Below, in pieces: positions 7,188 to 15,254 of a stretch of 64,000 bases of DNA. Made by a program: the position numbers and the translations under genes. Within the stretch, counting starts at the first letter, position 1. Each line of letters opens with the position of its first letter. The notes under the pieces are model-generated. The model had not been told where the DNA came from, made no database searches, and saw only the letters and a list, made by a program, of their open reading frames with translations. The stretch comes from CAVUCE01 sp963739985 (lineage in GTDB: Bacteria > Bacteroidota > Ignavibacteria > Ignavibacteriales > Ignavibacteriaceae), in contig CAVUCE010000001.1 in the NCBI GenBank assembly GCA_963739985.1, positions 310,001 through 374,000 on the forward strand, in the 5' to 3' direction.

Positions 7188-8289
7188 ATGTACGAAGAAG
7201 AAGTAAAACAATTAAAAAATTATAAAGAGAGAATTGCTCAATTACGAGGTTATCTTTGACGTCGATAATAAAGACAATAAGATTAAAGATCTTCAGCACA
7301 AATCAACTGAACCTACTTTTTGGGATGATCAAGTAAAAGCACAAGGAATTTTACTTGAAATAAAGAGCTTAGAAGATTGGGTAAATTTATGGAAGGATGT
7401 TGATTCAAAAGCGAAAAATTTGGATGAGTTTATTCAGCTGGCTCAGATGGAAAATGATGAATCTTTCCAAGAAGATATTACAAATGAATTAGTTGCGTTG
7501 GATAAGGCCCTGGAAGATGCAGAATTCAGGAACATGTTAAGCGGTAAAGACGATAATAAAACTTGTATCTTAACTATTCATTCTGGTGCCGGCGGTACTG
7601 AAGCTCAAGACTGGGCTGATATGTTAATGAGAATGTACCTACGTTGGGGTGAACAAAATAATTTCAAGATGACCATAGTAGATATTCTTGAAGGAGACGG
7701 TGCTGGAATTAAAAGTGCCACAATAGAAGTAGTTGGTGAATTTGCTTATGGATACATGAAAGCAGAAAATGGAGTTCATCGGCTTGTAAGAATTTCACCG
7801 TTTGATGCGAATAAACGTCGTCATACTTCTTTTGCATCAGTTTTTGTTATTCCCGAAATAGACGACACGATTGAAATTGATGTAAATCCAGCTGATTTGA
7901 GAGTTGACACCTATAGATCAGGCGGTAAAGGCGGACAGAATGTGAATAAAGTTGAAACAGCAGTTCGAATTACTCATATACCAACAGGAACAGTGGCTGC
8001 TTGTCAGAGTGAAAGATCACAACTTCAAAACAGAACTAATGCGATGAAGCTTTTAAAATCAAAACTTTACCAGATAGAAAAAGAAAAACAAGAAGCAGTA
8101 TTAGATGAAGTAGAAAAGGGTAAGATGAAGATAGAGTGGGGAAGTCAAATTCGTTCATATGTATTTCATCCTTATAATATGGTAAAAGATCATCGGACAA
8201 ACGAAGAAACCTCTGATGTTCAAAAAGTAATGGACGGTGACTTAAATAGATTCATAAAAGCTTATTTGTTAAAGTTTTCACAGAATTAG
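7188..8289 (+). CDS. prfB: Peptide chain release factor 2, made by +1 programmed frameshift
   Basis: Recognises UGA and UAA stop codons and releases the peptide from the ribosome. The frame opens with ATG at 7188, reads 23 codons to CTT and meets an in-frame TGA at 7257; the rest of RF2 is in the +1 frame from GAC at 7258. The site CTT-TGA-C preceded by the Shine-Dalgarno-like GAGGT is the classic autoregulatory frameshift of prfB. The joined protein has 366 residues, with the RF2 tripeptide region RISPFDANKRRHTSF and the catalytic loop RSGGKGGQNVNKVE. A gene caller will usually give a false start at 7234 and miss the first 23 codons. Confidence 0.96.
7245..7260 (+). promoter_or_regulatory. 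prfB recoding site
   Basis: CGAGGTTATCTTTGAC: a Shine-Dalgarno-like GAGGT, the slippery codon CTT, the in-frame stop TGA and the following C. When RF2 is scarce the ribosome pauses at UGA and slips +1, which restores RF2 synthesis. Confidence 0.95.
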
Positions 8290-8306
8290 TATTATCATAA
8301 ATATCA

Positions 8307-8334
8307 GTAGAGACAAGTCACGACTTGTCTCTAC
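8307..8334. repeat. Palindromic repeat after prfB
   Basis: 12-bp perfect inverted repeat, GTAGAGACAAGT with a 4-base loop and its complement. It is 17 bases after the prfB stop and is followed by an A-rich stretch; on the minus strand that would be a T tail. Short palindromes of the GTAGAGACNNG type are dispersed in many bacterial genomes, so it may be a REP-like element used as a terminator. Only one copy occurs in this window. Confidence 0.6.
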
Positions 8335-8347
8335 AAATAAAAAATAT

Positions 8348-8701
8348 ATGCCCGCTAAAAAAGAGAGCTCAAAAAAGAGTAATGATTTTTTTGATAGAGT
8401 TTATAAAGTTGTAGCTAAAATTCCATACGGGAAAGTTACAACATATGGCGCTATTGCAGAAGCATGCGGAATCAAATCAGCTGCAAGGACTGTGGGATGG
8501 GCAATAAATGGAACCAAAGATTCCGGTTTGCCGTGCCATAGAGTAGTAAACCGTTATGGTGCATTAACCGGAAAATTTCATTTCGGCAGTCATGATTTAA
8601 TGGAAGATTTACTTAAATCAGAAGGTGTTGAATTTGATAAAGATGGTTGTGTGATTCTAGAAAAATATTTATGGATTCCGAGGAAACAATATAAACATTA
8701 G
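8348..8701 (+). CDS. MGMT-family (Ogt/ATL-like) DNA alkyl-transfer protein, single domain
   Basis: 117 residues containing only the active-site domain of O6-alkylguanine-DNA alkyltransferases: helix-turn-helix region VTTYGAIAEACGIKSAARTVG, then LPCHRVVN with the acceptor Cys in place. Ada/Ogt proteins normally carry an extra N-terminal domain; alkyltransferase-like proteins of this short length usually have Trp or Ala instead of Cys. This one keeps Cys, so it might still transfer alkyl groups, or serve as a damage sensor for excision repair. It has a lysine/serine-rich N terminus. A weak inverted repeat (8703-8723) follows the stop. Confidence 0.85.
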   Translation: MPAKKESSKKSNDFFDRVYKVVAKIPYGKVTTYGAIAEACGIKSAARTVGWAINGTKDSGLPCHRVVNRYGALTGKFHFGSHDLMEDLLKSEGVEFDKDGCVILEKYLWIPRKQYKH

Positions 8702-8740
8702 AGGAATCACCGTGATTGATTCCCCGTTAAATTCTAAATT

Positions 8741-8854
8741 TTACCTTACACCATCGTCACTTTTAATCTTCACAGTTTTATAATCATTTATTTTCTTTAA
8801 AAGAGAATAAATTGAAATGGAACTAAACAATAATACAAAAGTTATTAAAATCAT
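8741..8854 (-). CDS. Small membrane peptide, 37 codons
   Basis: ATG at 8854 follows the stop of the LiaF-like gene by two bases and is preceded by AACGAGGATTTG, a plausible ribosome site. The predicted product starts MILITFVLLFSSISIYSLL, a single membrane helix, and ends with a short polar tail (KKINDYKTVKIKSDDGVR). Its position, coupled to PspC- and LiaF-like genes, suggests a small membrane partner of that module. No family is recognised, and a chance frame cannot be excluded. Confidence 0.5.
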   Translation of the reverse strand: MILITFVLLFSSISIYSLLKKINDYKTVKIKSDDGVR

Positions 8855-8856
8855 TT

Positions 8857-9795
8857 TTACAAATCCTCGTTATATCTTTTAACATCTATAGAAGCTAATC
8901 CGGATTTAAGATGCAGAATTATTATTTTTGAAGATGAATCAAAATTTTCTGTGCGATAAGTGTTCTTATTTATTTTGGTAAAACCTTCAAAATCTTTTGA
9001 TGATAAACTTACATTAGCTATAATTTCGCACCCAACATTTTCGGGAACAGAAATATCAACAGAAGAAGCTCCGGCATCAAGGAATAGATTAGTCTTATCT
9101 GACTTACTTCCCAACTTTATATTCAACGAAGCCACACCCATTTTGACTGAAATATTATCAATTTTATAAGGGCTTAAATCAAAATCAATTGAAGCAGCGC
9201 CTAATTTAAAATCCATATCCCAGATTGGACGAGTATTAAGCATCATATTAACATTATTTTGTAAAGAGCCGTCGGATAGGGAAAATCTGTGATTCTTCAT
9301 TTCAAAATCTACCGTAGAATTTTCTCTACTATCCGATCTTGATAAAACATAAGAATTTTTAGCACCATAAGTTTTTGCGGCAAATAAGGAGCCTGTTGTA
9401 TCAGATATTTTAAAAGAACCTGCTCCGGATTCAACATTCAATTTAGCTGAATTTATAGAGTTTGAATATTCTTCGTTGTAAAAGCTATATTCTGCAGAAG
9501 ACCGGGAATCAATTGATATTCCATCATCTCCATCTATTATTATATTATGACAAAGAAATGTTGAATTAAAAAATGCAAACAGAGCAATAGCTAGGATTAT
9601 TCCCGAGAAGCCGGAAATAAATCCTCTGAAAATTGTATTTGAGACAAGGAATATTATTCCCCATAAGACGAGGACAACAGGCCAGAACTTCCATATATCA
9701 CCAAATTCTAAATTTACAGTTCCTAAATTTTTTAATAAGACTAAAACACCGAGCGTAATAAAAAATAATCCCCAGAAAAAATGTCGTGATTTCAT
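8857..9795 (-). CDS. LiaF/DUF5668-like membrane protein with beta-rich extracytoplasmic domain
   Basis: From the ATG at 9795 (behind GGGGGAAC) it has 312 residues. The first 80 residues contain about four hydrophobic helices (FFWGLFFITLGVLVLLKNLG and others), as in DUF5668. The remainder is beta-rich, with adhesin-like repeats of short strands such as SGAGSFKISDTTG, LGAASIDFDLSPY, MGVASLNIKLG and LDAGASSVDISVP, resembling the LiaF C-terminal / DUF2154 toast-rack fold. LiaF-type proteins restrain envelope-stress signalling in Firmicutes; here function is inferred. An earlier ATG at 9852 would overlap the PspC gene and adds 19 residues with no family support. Confidence 0.75.
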   Translation of the reverse strand: MKSRHFFWGLFFITLGVLVLLKNLGTVNLEFGDIWKFWPVVLVLWGIIFLVSNTIFRGFISGFSGIILAIALFAFFNSTFLCHNIIIDGDDGISIDSRSSAEYSFYNEEYSNSINSAKLNVESGAGSFKISDTTGSLFAAKTYGAKNSYVLSRSDSRENSTVDFEMKNHRFSLSDGSLQNNVNMMLNTRPIWDMDFKLGAASIDFDLSPYKIDNISVKMGVASLNIKLGSKSDKTNLFLDAGASSVDISVPENVGCEIIANVSLSSKDFEGFTKINKNTYRTENFDSSSKIIILHLKSGLASIDVKRYNEDL

Positions 9796-9808
9796 TGTTC
9801 CCCCAAGA

Positions 9809-10246
9809 TTAATCTTTTTTTGAATTAAGTAAAATTCCGGCACCAATGGCAATTAGAATCAATGGCCAATAATCTCCTAAATGGAAATGGGGTACAAAAT
9901 TATTTAATAAGAATAATATACCAATAGCAATAATTATTATACCGGCTGTTTCTGAACGTTTCCGGCTATGCTCTTCAAAAGCCTCGGATTCTTGCTTTTG
10001 CTTATTTTCTGATTCTGCAGAAGTTTCTTCAGTTGGGTTTTCACTTGTACCGGTATTCCTAAAATGCTCTTCCGGGACAACAATCCATAAAATAATATAA
10101 GCCAATACGCCGCTGCCACCTAGAAATAATGTTATGATAAAAATGATTCTTACTAATGTAGGATCAATCTCAAAATAATCTGCTAAACCACCGGCTACTC
10201 CACCAATCATTTTGTTTCGTCTGCTGCGGTACAACTTCCTATACAT
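9809..10246 (-). CDS. PspC-domain membrane protein
   Basis: 145 residues. The N-terminal PspC domain is obvious: KLYRSRRNKMIGGVAGGLADYF followed by DPTLVRIIFIITLF and the helix AYIILWIVVPEE. A charged linker rich in Glu/Ser (about 70-100) leads to a second two-helix segment like DUF5668 (IIIIAIGILFLLNNF, YWPLILIAIGAGILL). PspC proteins sense or protect the inner membrane in the phage-shock response. First gene of a three-gene minus-strand set with the LiaF-like protein and the small peptide; 13 bases separate it from the next start. Confidence 0.85.
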   Translation of the reverse strand: MYRKLYRSRRNKMIGGVAGGLADYFEIDPTLVRIIFIITLFLGGSGVLAYIILWIVVPEEHFRNTGTSENPTEETSAESENKQKQESEAFEEHSRKRSETAGIIIIAIGILFLLNNFVPHFHLGDYWPLILIAIGAGILLNSKKD

Positions 10247-10381
10247 AATGTTACTCCGGTTAAATTGTTGTTATGTCCCAATGCAATAATAATCAAATAA
10301 TTGTTCTCTATCTAAATTATGTTATCATCGGCAAAACAAGTTGAATAACGGATTATACATCAGAGTAGCGGCAGTTAAAAT

Positions 10382-11191
10382 CTATTTATTTTTACTTTCT
10401 TCCACTATTTTCTTAAAAAACTCAAAATGTCTCGGTATAGATTTTCGCCAATATTTATGTGAGTGATTACCGGGAGAACTTATAAAAGTAATATCTACAT
10501 CGTCAGCCCTGGCAGAATCTGCGAATGCTTCACTAACTTTGTATGAAAAATCCTTCAAGCCGCAATCCACAATAATTTTTCTATGCTGGCCTTTAATATT
10601 TTTCAATAAATAAATATCGGAATGATCCTTCCACGATTGAGTATGATCTTTATATTCTCCTAATAATTTTGGAATTCCCCATCTATCAGAAGGGAAAGGA
10701 CATAAATTTAAAATTCCGCTTGTACTTCCGGCGCTTCTAAAAAAAGAAGGATTTTTTAAGAATAGATACATCGCTCCGTGTCCGCCCATACTTAATCCGG
10801 TAATAAAAATATTTTTCTTATCAATGTTAAACCGGTTAAAAATTTCGGGGACTAAATTCTTAAAGAAAAAAGTTTCATACTGATGTGTGCTGTCAATAGG
10901 ACTATTGATGTACCATGAATCATAAAACCCATCCGGACAAACTATAACAAATTGTTCCGAGTTAGCGTAATCTTGAAGATTAGCTTCATGGCTCCATTGA
11001 GCATAATTTCCTGCCCATCCGTGCAGCATAAACAAAAGCGGATAGGAATTTTCTTTATTATAATTCTGCGGGTAAAACACCAAAGTTGTATCAGCATAGG
11101 GGATATAATTAGCTTTGATTATTAAAGTATCCTGAGGGAAAATATAAACTGTAAAAGAAAGCAAAAGGAGAAGGAATAATTTTGGTCGCAT
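10382..11191 (-). CDS. Secreted esterase, alpha/beta-hydrolase (esterase D/FrsA-like, PF00756 type)
   Basis: 269 residues from the ATG at 11191, which begins a signal peptide (MRPKLFLLLLLSFTVYIFPQ). Catalytic Ser lies in GLSMGGHGAMY, Asp is probably in VDCGLKDF, and His in SSPGNHSHKYW; PLLFMLHGWAGNYAQW forms the oxyanion loop. It probably acts in the periplasm or outside the cell on acyl or feruloyl-type esters, but the substrate is unknown. Upstream ATG codons to 11341 would overlap the divergent nadE gene and bury the signal peptide. Divergent from nadE with a shared intergenic region of about 100 bases. Confidence 0.82.
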   Translation of the reverse strand: MRPKLFLLLLLSFTVYIFPQDTLIIKANYIPYADTTLVFYPQNYNKENSYPLLFMLHGWAGNYAQWSHEANLQDYANSEQFVIVCPDGFYDSWYINSPIDSTHQYETFFFKNLVPEIFNRFNIDKKNIFITGLSMGGHGAMYLFLKNPSFFRSAGSTSGILNLCPFPSDRWGIPKLLGEYKDHTQSWKDHSDIYLLKNIKGQHRKIIVDCGLKDFSYKVSEAFADSARADDVDITFISSPGNHSHKYWRKSIPRHFEFFKKIVEESKNK

Positions 11192-11293
11192 TACTAGCCT
11201 TAAAATTTGTTGATGTAAATGAGGTCCATATAAAATAAATTGTATAAACTTATTAAGTTTCCTAAATTTAAAGATTAAAATTTTTGAGAAATT

Positions 11294-12931
11294 ATGAAAA
11301 TTGCACTTTGTCAAATAAACACGATAATTGGAAGTATTCAATATAATAAAACAAAAATTATTGAAGGTTACAAAAAAGGAGTTAAGGATGGAGTAGATTT
11401 AGTTATTTTTCCTGAACTAGCTCTGGTTGGTTACCCGCCTTTAGATCTGGTTGAAAAAAAAGAATTCCGCGATGCAGTACAAAAAGCAGCAAATGAAATT
11501 GCATCATTAACTTCCGATGTCGGTTTATTATTTGGTTCTATTACCGAAGGCGATGACCACATTGGTACGGACATACATAATTCCGCTGTGTTATGTTTCA
11601 ACGGGGAAATACAGTTTGTACAGCATAAATCATTAATTCCTAACTATGATGTTTTTGATGAGATGAGGTATTTCGATCCGGCAAAGGATGTTAATGTTTT
11701 TGAATTTAAAGACGAACAACTGGGAATCTCAATTTGCGAAGACATTTGGAATGACTCAGACTATTGGTATAAAAGAAGATATTCTGAAGATCCGGTTCAA
11801 AAATTAATTGAAAAAGGAGCAACGATAATTTTAAACATCTCTGCGAGTCCATACTCTTACGGCAAACGAAAAGATAGGGAAGAGATGCTTTCTGTTTTAA
11901 GTAGAGATGAGAAGATCCCGATTGCCTATGTTTGCTGCGTGGGCGCACAAACTGATTTAATTTTTGACGGCGCAAGTATGTGTCTTGATTCAAATGGTAA
12001 ACTGGTTAAAATTGGTAAAACGTATGCCGAAGATTATTTTATTTTCGACTCAAAATTTCAAAACGGTGAAATCCTAGTCTCAGAAGGAAGTTTTGAAGAA
12101 GAGACTTTGAACTCTTTGATCTTTGGTGTTAGAGAATATTGCGAAAAATTAAAATTCAAAAAAGTAATTATTGGATTAAGCGGAGGAATTGATTCTGCTC
12201 TTGTTTCATATATTGCTGTTCAAGCTCTTGGCAAAGAAAACGTTCATGTCGTAATGATGCCTTCAGAGTTTTCTAGCGAGGGAAGTATTGAAGATTCTGA
12301 GAAACTTATTCATAACTTAGGCATCTTATTCAACAAGATTTCTATTCAGCCTGTATTTGAGGAAATCAAAAATGTTCTTTTCCCGGTTTTTGAAAATAAA
12401 CCTAGCGATACAACTGAAGAAAATATTCAGGCAAGAATTAGAGGTCTTTATTTAATGGCTATTGCAAATAAGCATAGATACCTTTTGCTAACCACCGGAA
12501 ATAAATCTGAGATGGCTGTTGGATATGCAACTTTGTACGGCGATATGTGCGGAGGTTTGGCAGTAATAGCTGATGTTTACAAAACCGATGTTTATAAAAT
12601 CTCTAAATATATTAACAGAGATAAAGAAATTATTCCAAATGAAATAATTGTAAAGGCACCTTCTGCCGAGTTAAGATTAGATCAAAAAGACGAAGATTCT
12701 TTACCGCCATATGAAGTAATGGATAGAATATTAAAAATGTACCTCGAAGAGAATAAGGAATTAGTTGAAATATCAAAGATAATTGGTGATAAAAATTTAG
12801 TCGGCCAGATACTGAGATTAGTAGACCTAAATGAATTTAAAAGAAAACAAGCGGCTCCTGCTTTACGAGTTTCGACAAAAGCTTTTGGATACGGCAGGAG
12901 ATACCCCATCGTTCAAGGTTGGAGAAAATAG
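11294..12931 (+). CDS. nadE: Glutamine-dependent NAD+ synthetase
   Basis: Converts deamido-NAD to NAD using glutamine nitrogen. 545 residues in two domains: an N-terminal nitrilase-fold glutaminase (Glu41 in FPELALVGYPP, Lys112 in HKSLIPNYDVF, Cys148 in ISICEDIW) and a C-terminal synthetase with the PP-loop GLSGGIDSAL near residue 293, plus TTGNKSEMAVGY and RLDQKDEDSLPPY. All catalytic residues are present. dsbD begins one base after its stop, so the two are co-transcribed. Confidence 0.96.
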   Translation: MKIALCQINTIIGSIQYNKTKIIEGYKKGVKDGVDLVIFPELALVGYPPLDLVEKKEFRDAVQKAANEIASLTSDVGLLFGSITEGDDHIGTDIHNSAVLCFNGEIQFVQHKSLIPNYDVFDEMRYFDPAKDVNVFEFKDEQLGISICEDIWNDSDYWYKRRYSEDPVQKLIEKGATIILNISASPYSYGKRKDREEMLSVLSRDEKIPIAYVCCVGAQTDLIFDGASMCLDSNGKLVKIGKTYAEDYFIFDSKFQNGEILVSEGSFEEETLNSLIFGVREYCEKLKFKKVIIGLSGGIDSALVSYIAVQALGKENVHVVMMPSEFSSEGSIEDSEKLIHNLGILFNKISIQPVFEEIKNVLFPVFENKPSDTTEENIQARIRGLYLMAIANKHRYLLLTTGNKSEMAVGYATLYGDMCGGLAVIADVYKTDVYKISKYINRDKEIIPNEIIVKAPSAELRLDQKDEDSLPPYEVMDRILKMYLEENKELVEISKIIGDKNLVGQILRLVDLNEFKRKQAAPALRVSTKAFGYGRRYPIVQGWRK

Positions 12932-12932
12932 T

Positions 12933-14744
12933 ATGAAATTAGATAATTCAAAAAGACTAAATATTCTGAAGAATAAAAATATTTTATCCTTTTTTGTTCT
13001 TTTAATATTTACGTTCAGTTCCGTTTCCTTTGGTCAATTCGGCGGACAGCAGCATGTAAAGATCAAAACTTTTCAATCTTTTAATAAAGTTAATGCAGGA
13101 AGCCAATTTAAGATTGCGGTTAAATTAAATGTAGATCCCACATGGCATATAAATTCCAATCAACCAAAAGATGATTTTTTAATTCCTTCAAAATTGTCTA
13201 TTGATTCTACTACTGGTTTTTCTGTTGATAAAATTGTTTATCCCAAAGCAGAAAATATTAAGCTTGAATTTTCGGAAACACCGCTCTCTGTTTGGGAAGG
13301 AGAGGTTTATGCCGGGATATTAGTTAAAGTTTCTAAAGATATAAAGCCCGGTAAATATCCATTGGTTGTTAAATTTGATTATCAATCATGTAACAACGCT
13401 ACTTGTTTACCTCCAATGACTACCTCTGATACTTTGCAAATTGAAGTAGCAGATAAACAATCTGTTATAAATGAAATCAATCAGAACATATTCAAAAAAA
13501 TAGATCTGAGTTATGCCACACCGGTTGTTAAAGCTCCGGATTCCGGTGATACAATAACTTCAACGTTAGAACATAGCGGTTTATTACTGAGTTTAATCTT
13601 TGTATTTATCGGCGGTTTGGCTTTAAATCTAACTCCGTGTGTATATCCTTTAATTCCAATTACAATCGGATATTTCGGCGGGCAAAGCGAAGGCAAAACC
13701 GGGAAACTTGTGGGAATGGGATTGTTCTTCGTAGTTGGTATGGCTCTTACTTATTCGGTAATTGGAGTTGTAACTGCTCTGAGCGGTTCTATTTTTGGCT
13801 CGCTTTTACAAAACACATATGTGATAATTGGAATCGTCGTTATTTTTATAATTCTGTCTTTAAGTATGTTCGGAGTTTATGAATTTAAAATGCCGGATGC
13901 ATTGGTAGCTAAAGCTGGCGGAGCCAAAAGCGGATATTACGGCGCTTTTTTTATGGGATTAACAATGGGAATTGTTGCGGCTCCGTGTATCGGTCCTTTT
14001 GTTTTAGGATTGGTAACTTACATCGCCGCAAAAGGAGATCCGCTATACGGATTTTTAATGTTCTTTGTTTTAGCAATAGGATTAGGAACTCCTTATTTGT
14101 TTCTCGCCATTTTTTCCGGTAAAATCAAAAATCTTCCTCGTTCCGGCGAATGGATGGAAGCGGTTAAACATATTTTTGGTTTTATTATTTTAGGAATGGC
14201 TCTTTACTTTTTGGTTCCGATTTTACCAAAATCATTTTCGGGTTATGTCTTACCTGTATTCATGATTATTGCCGCTCTTTATTTATTATTAGTTGATAAA
14301 ATGGCAAATAGAATTAAAGGATTTAGAATATTCAAAACGGCATTTTCTATTATAATAATTTTAGTTTCTGTTTATCTTTTAATCCCGAGTGAGAAAGCTT
14401 CTATAAATTGGAAGCATTACAATGAGCAAGCATTGCAATCAAGTTTGAATGACAATAAAAGCGTAATAATAGATTTTTACGCCGATTGGTGTATTCCTTG
14501 TAAAGAATTGGAAGCTTCAACATTCTCAAATCCAAAAGTTATAAATGAATCGCAAAAGTTTAACGCTTTTAAAGCTGATATGACAAAATCGCTTTCTCCG
14601 CAAGTTGAGGCGTTGAGAAATAAATTTAAAATTCTTGGTGTTCCAACAGTTTTGATAATCAATTCAAAAGGACAGGAAGCAAAAAGAATAACCGGTTATG
14701 TCGATGCCAAAGAATTCTACAAGATATTAGAAGGTATTGATTAG
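12933..14744 (+). CDS. dsbD: Thiol:disulfide interchange protein DsbD
   Basis: 603 residues from the ATG at 12933, placed after GGTTGGAGAA; an earlier in-frame ATG lies inside nadE and is not credible. Order: signal peptide ending near SVSFGQ; periplasmic alpha domain with the Cys pair in YQSCNNATCLPP; eight-helix CcdA-like membrane domain with NLTPCVYPLIP and VAAPCIGPFV cysteines; C-terminal thioredoxin domain with YADWCIPCKELE. It carries electrons from cytoplasmic thioredoxin across the membrane to keep periplasmic cysteines reduced. All three Cys pairs are intact. Confidence 0.93.
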   Translation: MKLDNSKRLNILKNKNILSFFVLLIFTFSSVSFGQFGGQQHVKIKTFQSFNKVNAGSQFKIAVKLNVDPTWHINSNQPKDDFLIPSKLSIDSTTGFSVDKIVYPKAENIKLEFSETPLSVWEGEVYAGILVKVSKDIKPGKYPLVVKFDYQSCNNATCLPPMTTSDTLQIEVADKQSVINEINQNIFKKIDLSYATPVVKAPDSGDTITSTLEHSGLLLSLIFVFIGGLALNLTPCVYPLIPITIGYFGGQSEGKTGKLVGMGLFFVVGMALTYSVIGVVTALSGSIFGSLLQNTYVIIGIVVIFIILSLSMFGVYEFKMPDALVAKAGGAKSGYYGAFFMGLTMGIVAAPCIGPFVLGLVTYIAAKGDPLYGFLMFFVLAIGLGTPYLFLAIFSGKIKNLPRSGEWMEAVKHIFGFIILGMALYFLVPILPKSFSGYVLPVFMIIAALYLLLVDKMANRIKGFRIFKTAFSIIIILVSVYLLIPSEKASINWKHYNEQALQSSLNDNKSVIIDFYADWCIPCKELEASTFSNPKVINESQKFNAFKADMTKSLSPQVEALRNKFKILGVPTVLIINSKGQEAKRITGYVDAKEFYKILEGID

Positions 14745-15254
14745 AAAAATAATTTTTGGCCATTTTAAGGGAGTCCTGCGGTTGCAGAAGAAAGAGACAT
14801 CTTATAAAGACTTCTCATCTCCGGCAAGTCGGGAAATTCGAAGTGACATTCTGGAACTCACTAGTCTCGTAAAAGTAATATCTCTCACTTCATTGATCAG
14901 TGTCTTTTGCGGTTTAATTCCGACACAGAGAACACAAAAAAGCGCAGAGAAATATTGTTGAAATATTTGACACATTTTAAATTATGTTTTATAAAAACAT
15001 TAAAATACCTTCTTTTTGGATAGTTAACATTTCTCACTAATAAAAATAGTTCTTGATTCATACAATTATTTTTTTCACATCTGAGAATTATAAATCTAGA
15101 TAATCTATTCATTTAAATTCTAACCTACATTTTTTCAAGCAATTTTAGTATTTAAATACAAAACAAATATTTCCTATAAATCTTTAATCATGGCACGTTT
15201 TATGAAAATACAAGAATGATTCGTTTCAAATCAACAATATTTGAGTAATAAAAA
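14745..15254. other. 510-base intergenic region between dsbD and korA
   Basis: Left part holds the repeat remnants described separately. The right part (14963-15254) is very AT-rich and has no open frame of note. It must carry the promoter of the first kor operon; TAAATCTTTAATC at about 15176 is only a partial match to the Bacteroidota -7 box, so I do not assign it. Confidence 0.5.
14755..14962. repeat. Remnants of dispersed intergenic repeats
   Basis: 14800-14870 contains segments like GACTTCTCATCTCC and ATTCGAAGTGACATTC, which resemble dispersed palindromic repeats often seen in Bacteroidota-like genomes. 14915-14962 holds a stretch like ACACAGAGAACACAAAAAAG, the type found in widespread intergenic repeats that translate to TQRTQ-like strings. 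Recognition is from memory, not a search. A 74-codon open frame crosses it but has no protein-like features. Confidence 0.35.

Noticed and set aside
8703..8723. GGAATCA/TGATTCC inverted repeat after the MGMT-like gene as terminator
   Set aside because: The stem is short and there is no T tail, so it is not annotated as a terminator.
12831..12932. Upstream ATG for dsbD
   Set aside because: Would overlap nadE by about 100 bases and put 34 residues before a good signal peptide.
14737..14961. 74-codon open frame after dsbD
   Set aside because: Lies on repeat-like sequence, has no ribosome site of its own, and no protein-like pattern.
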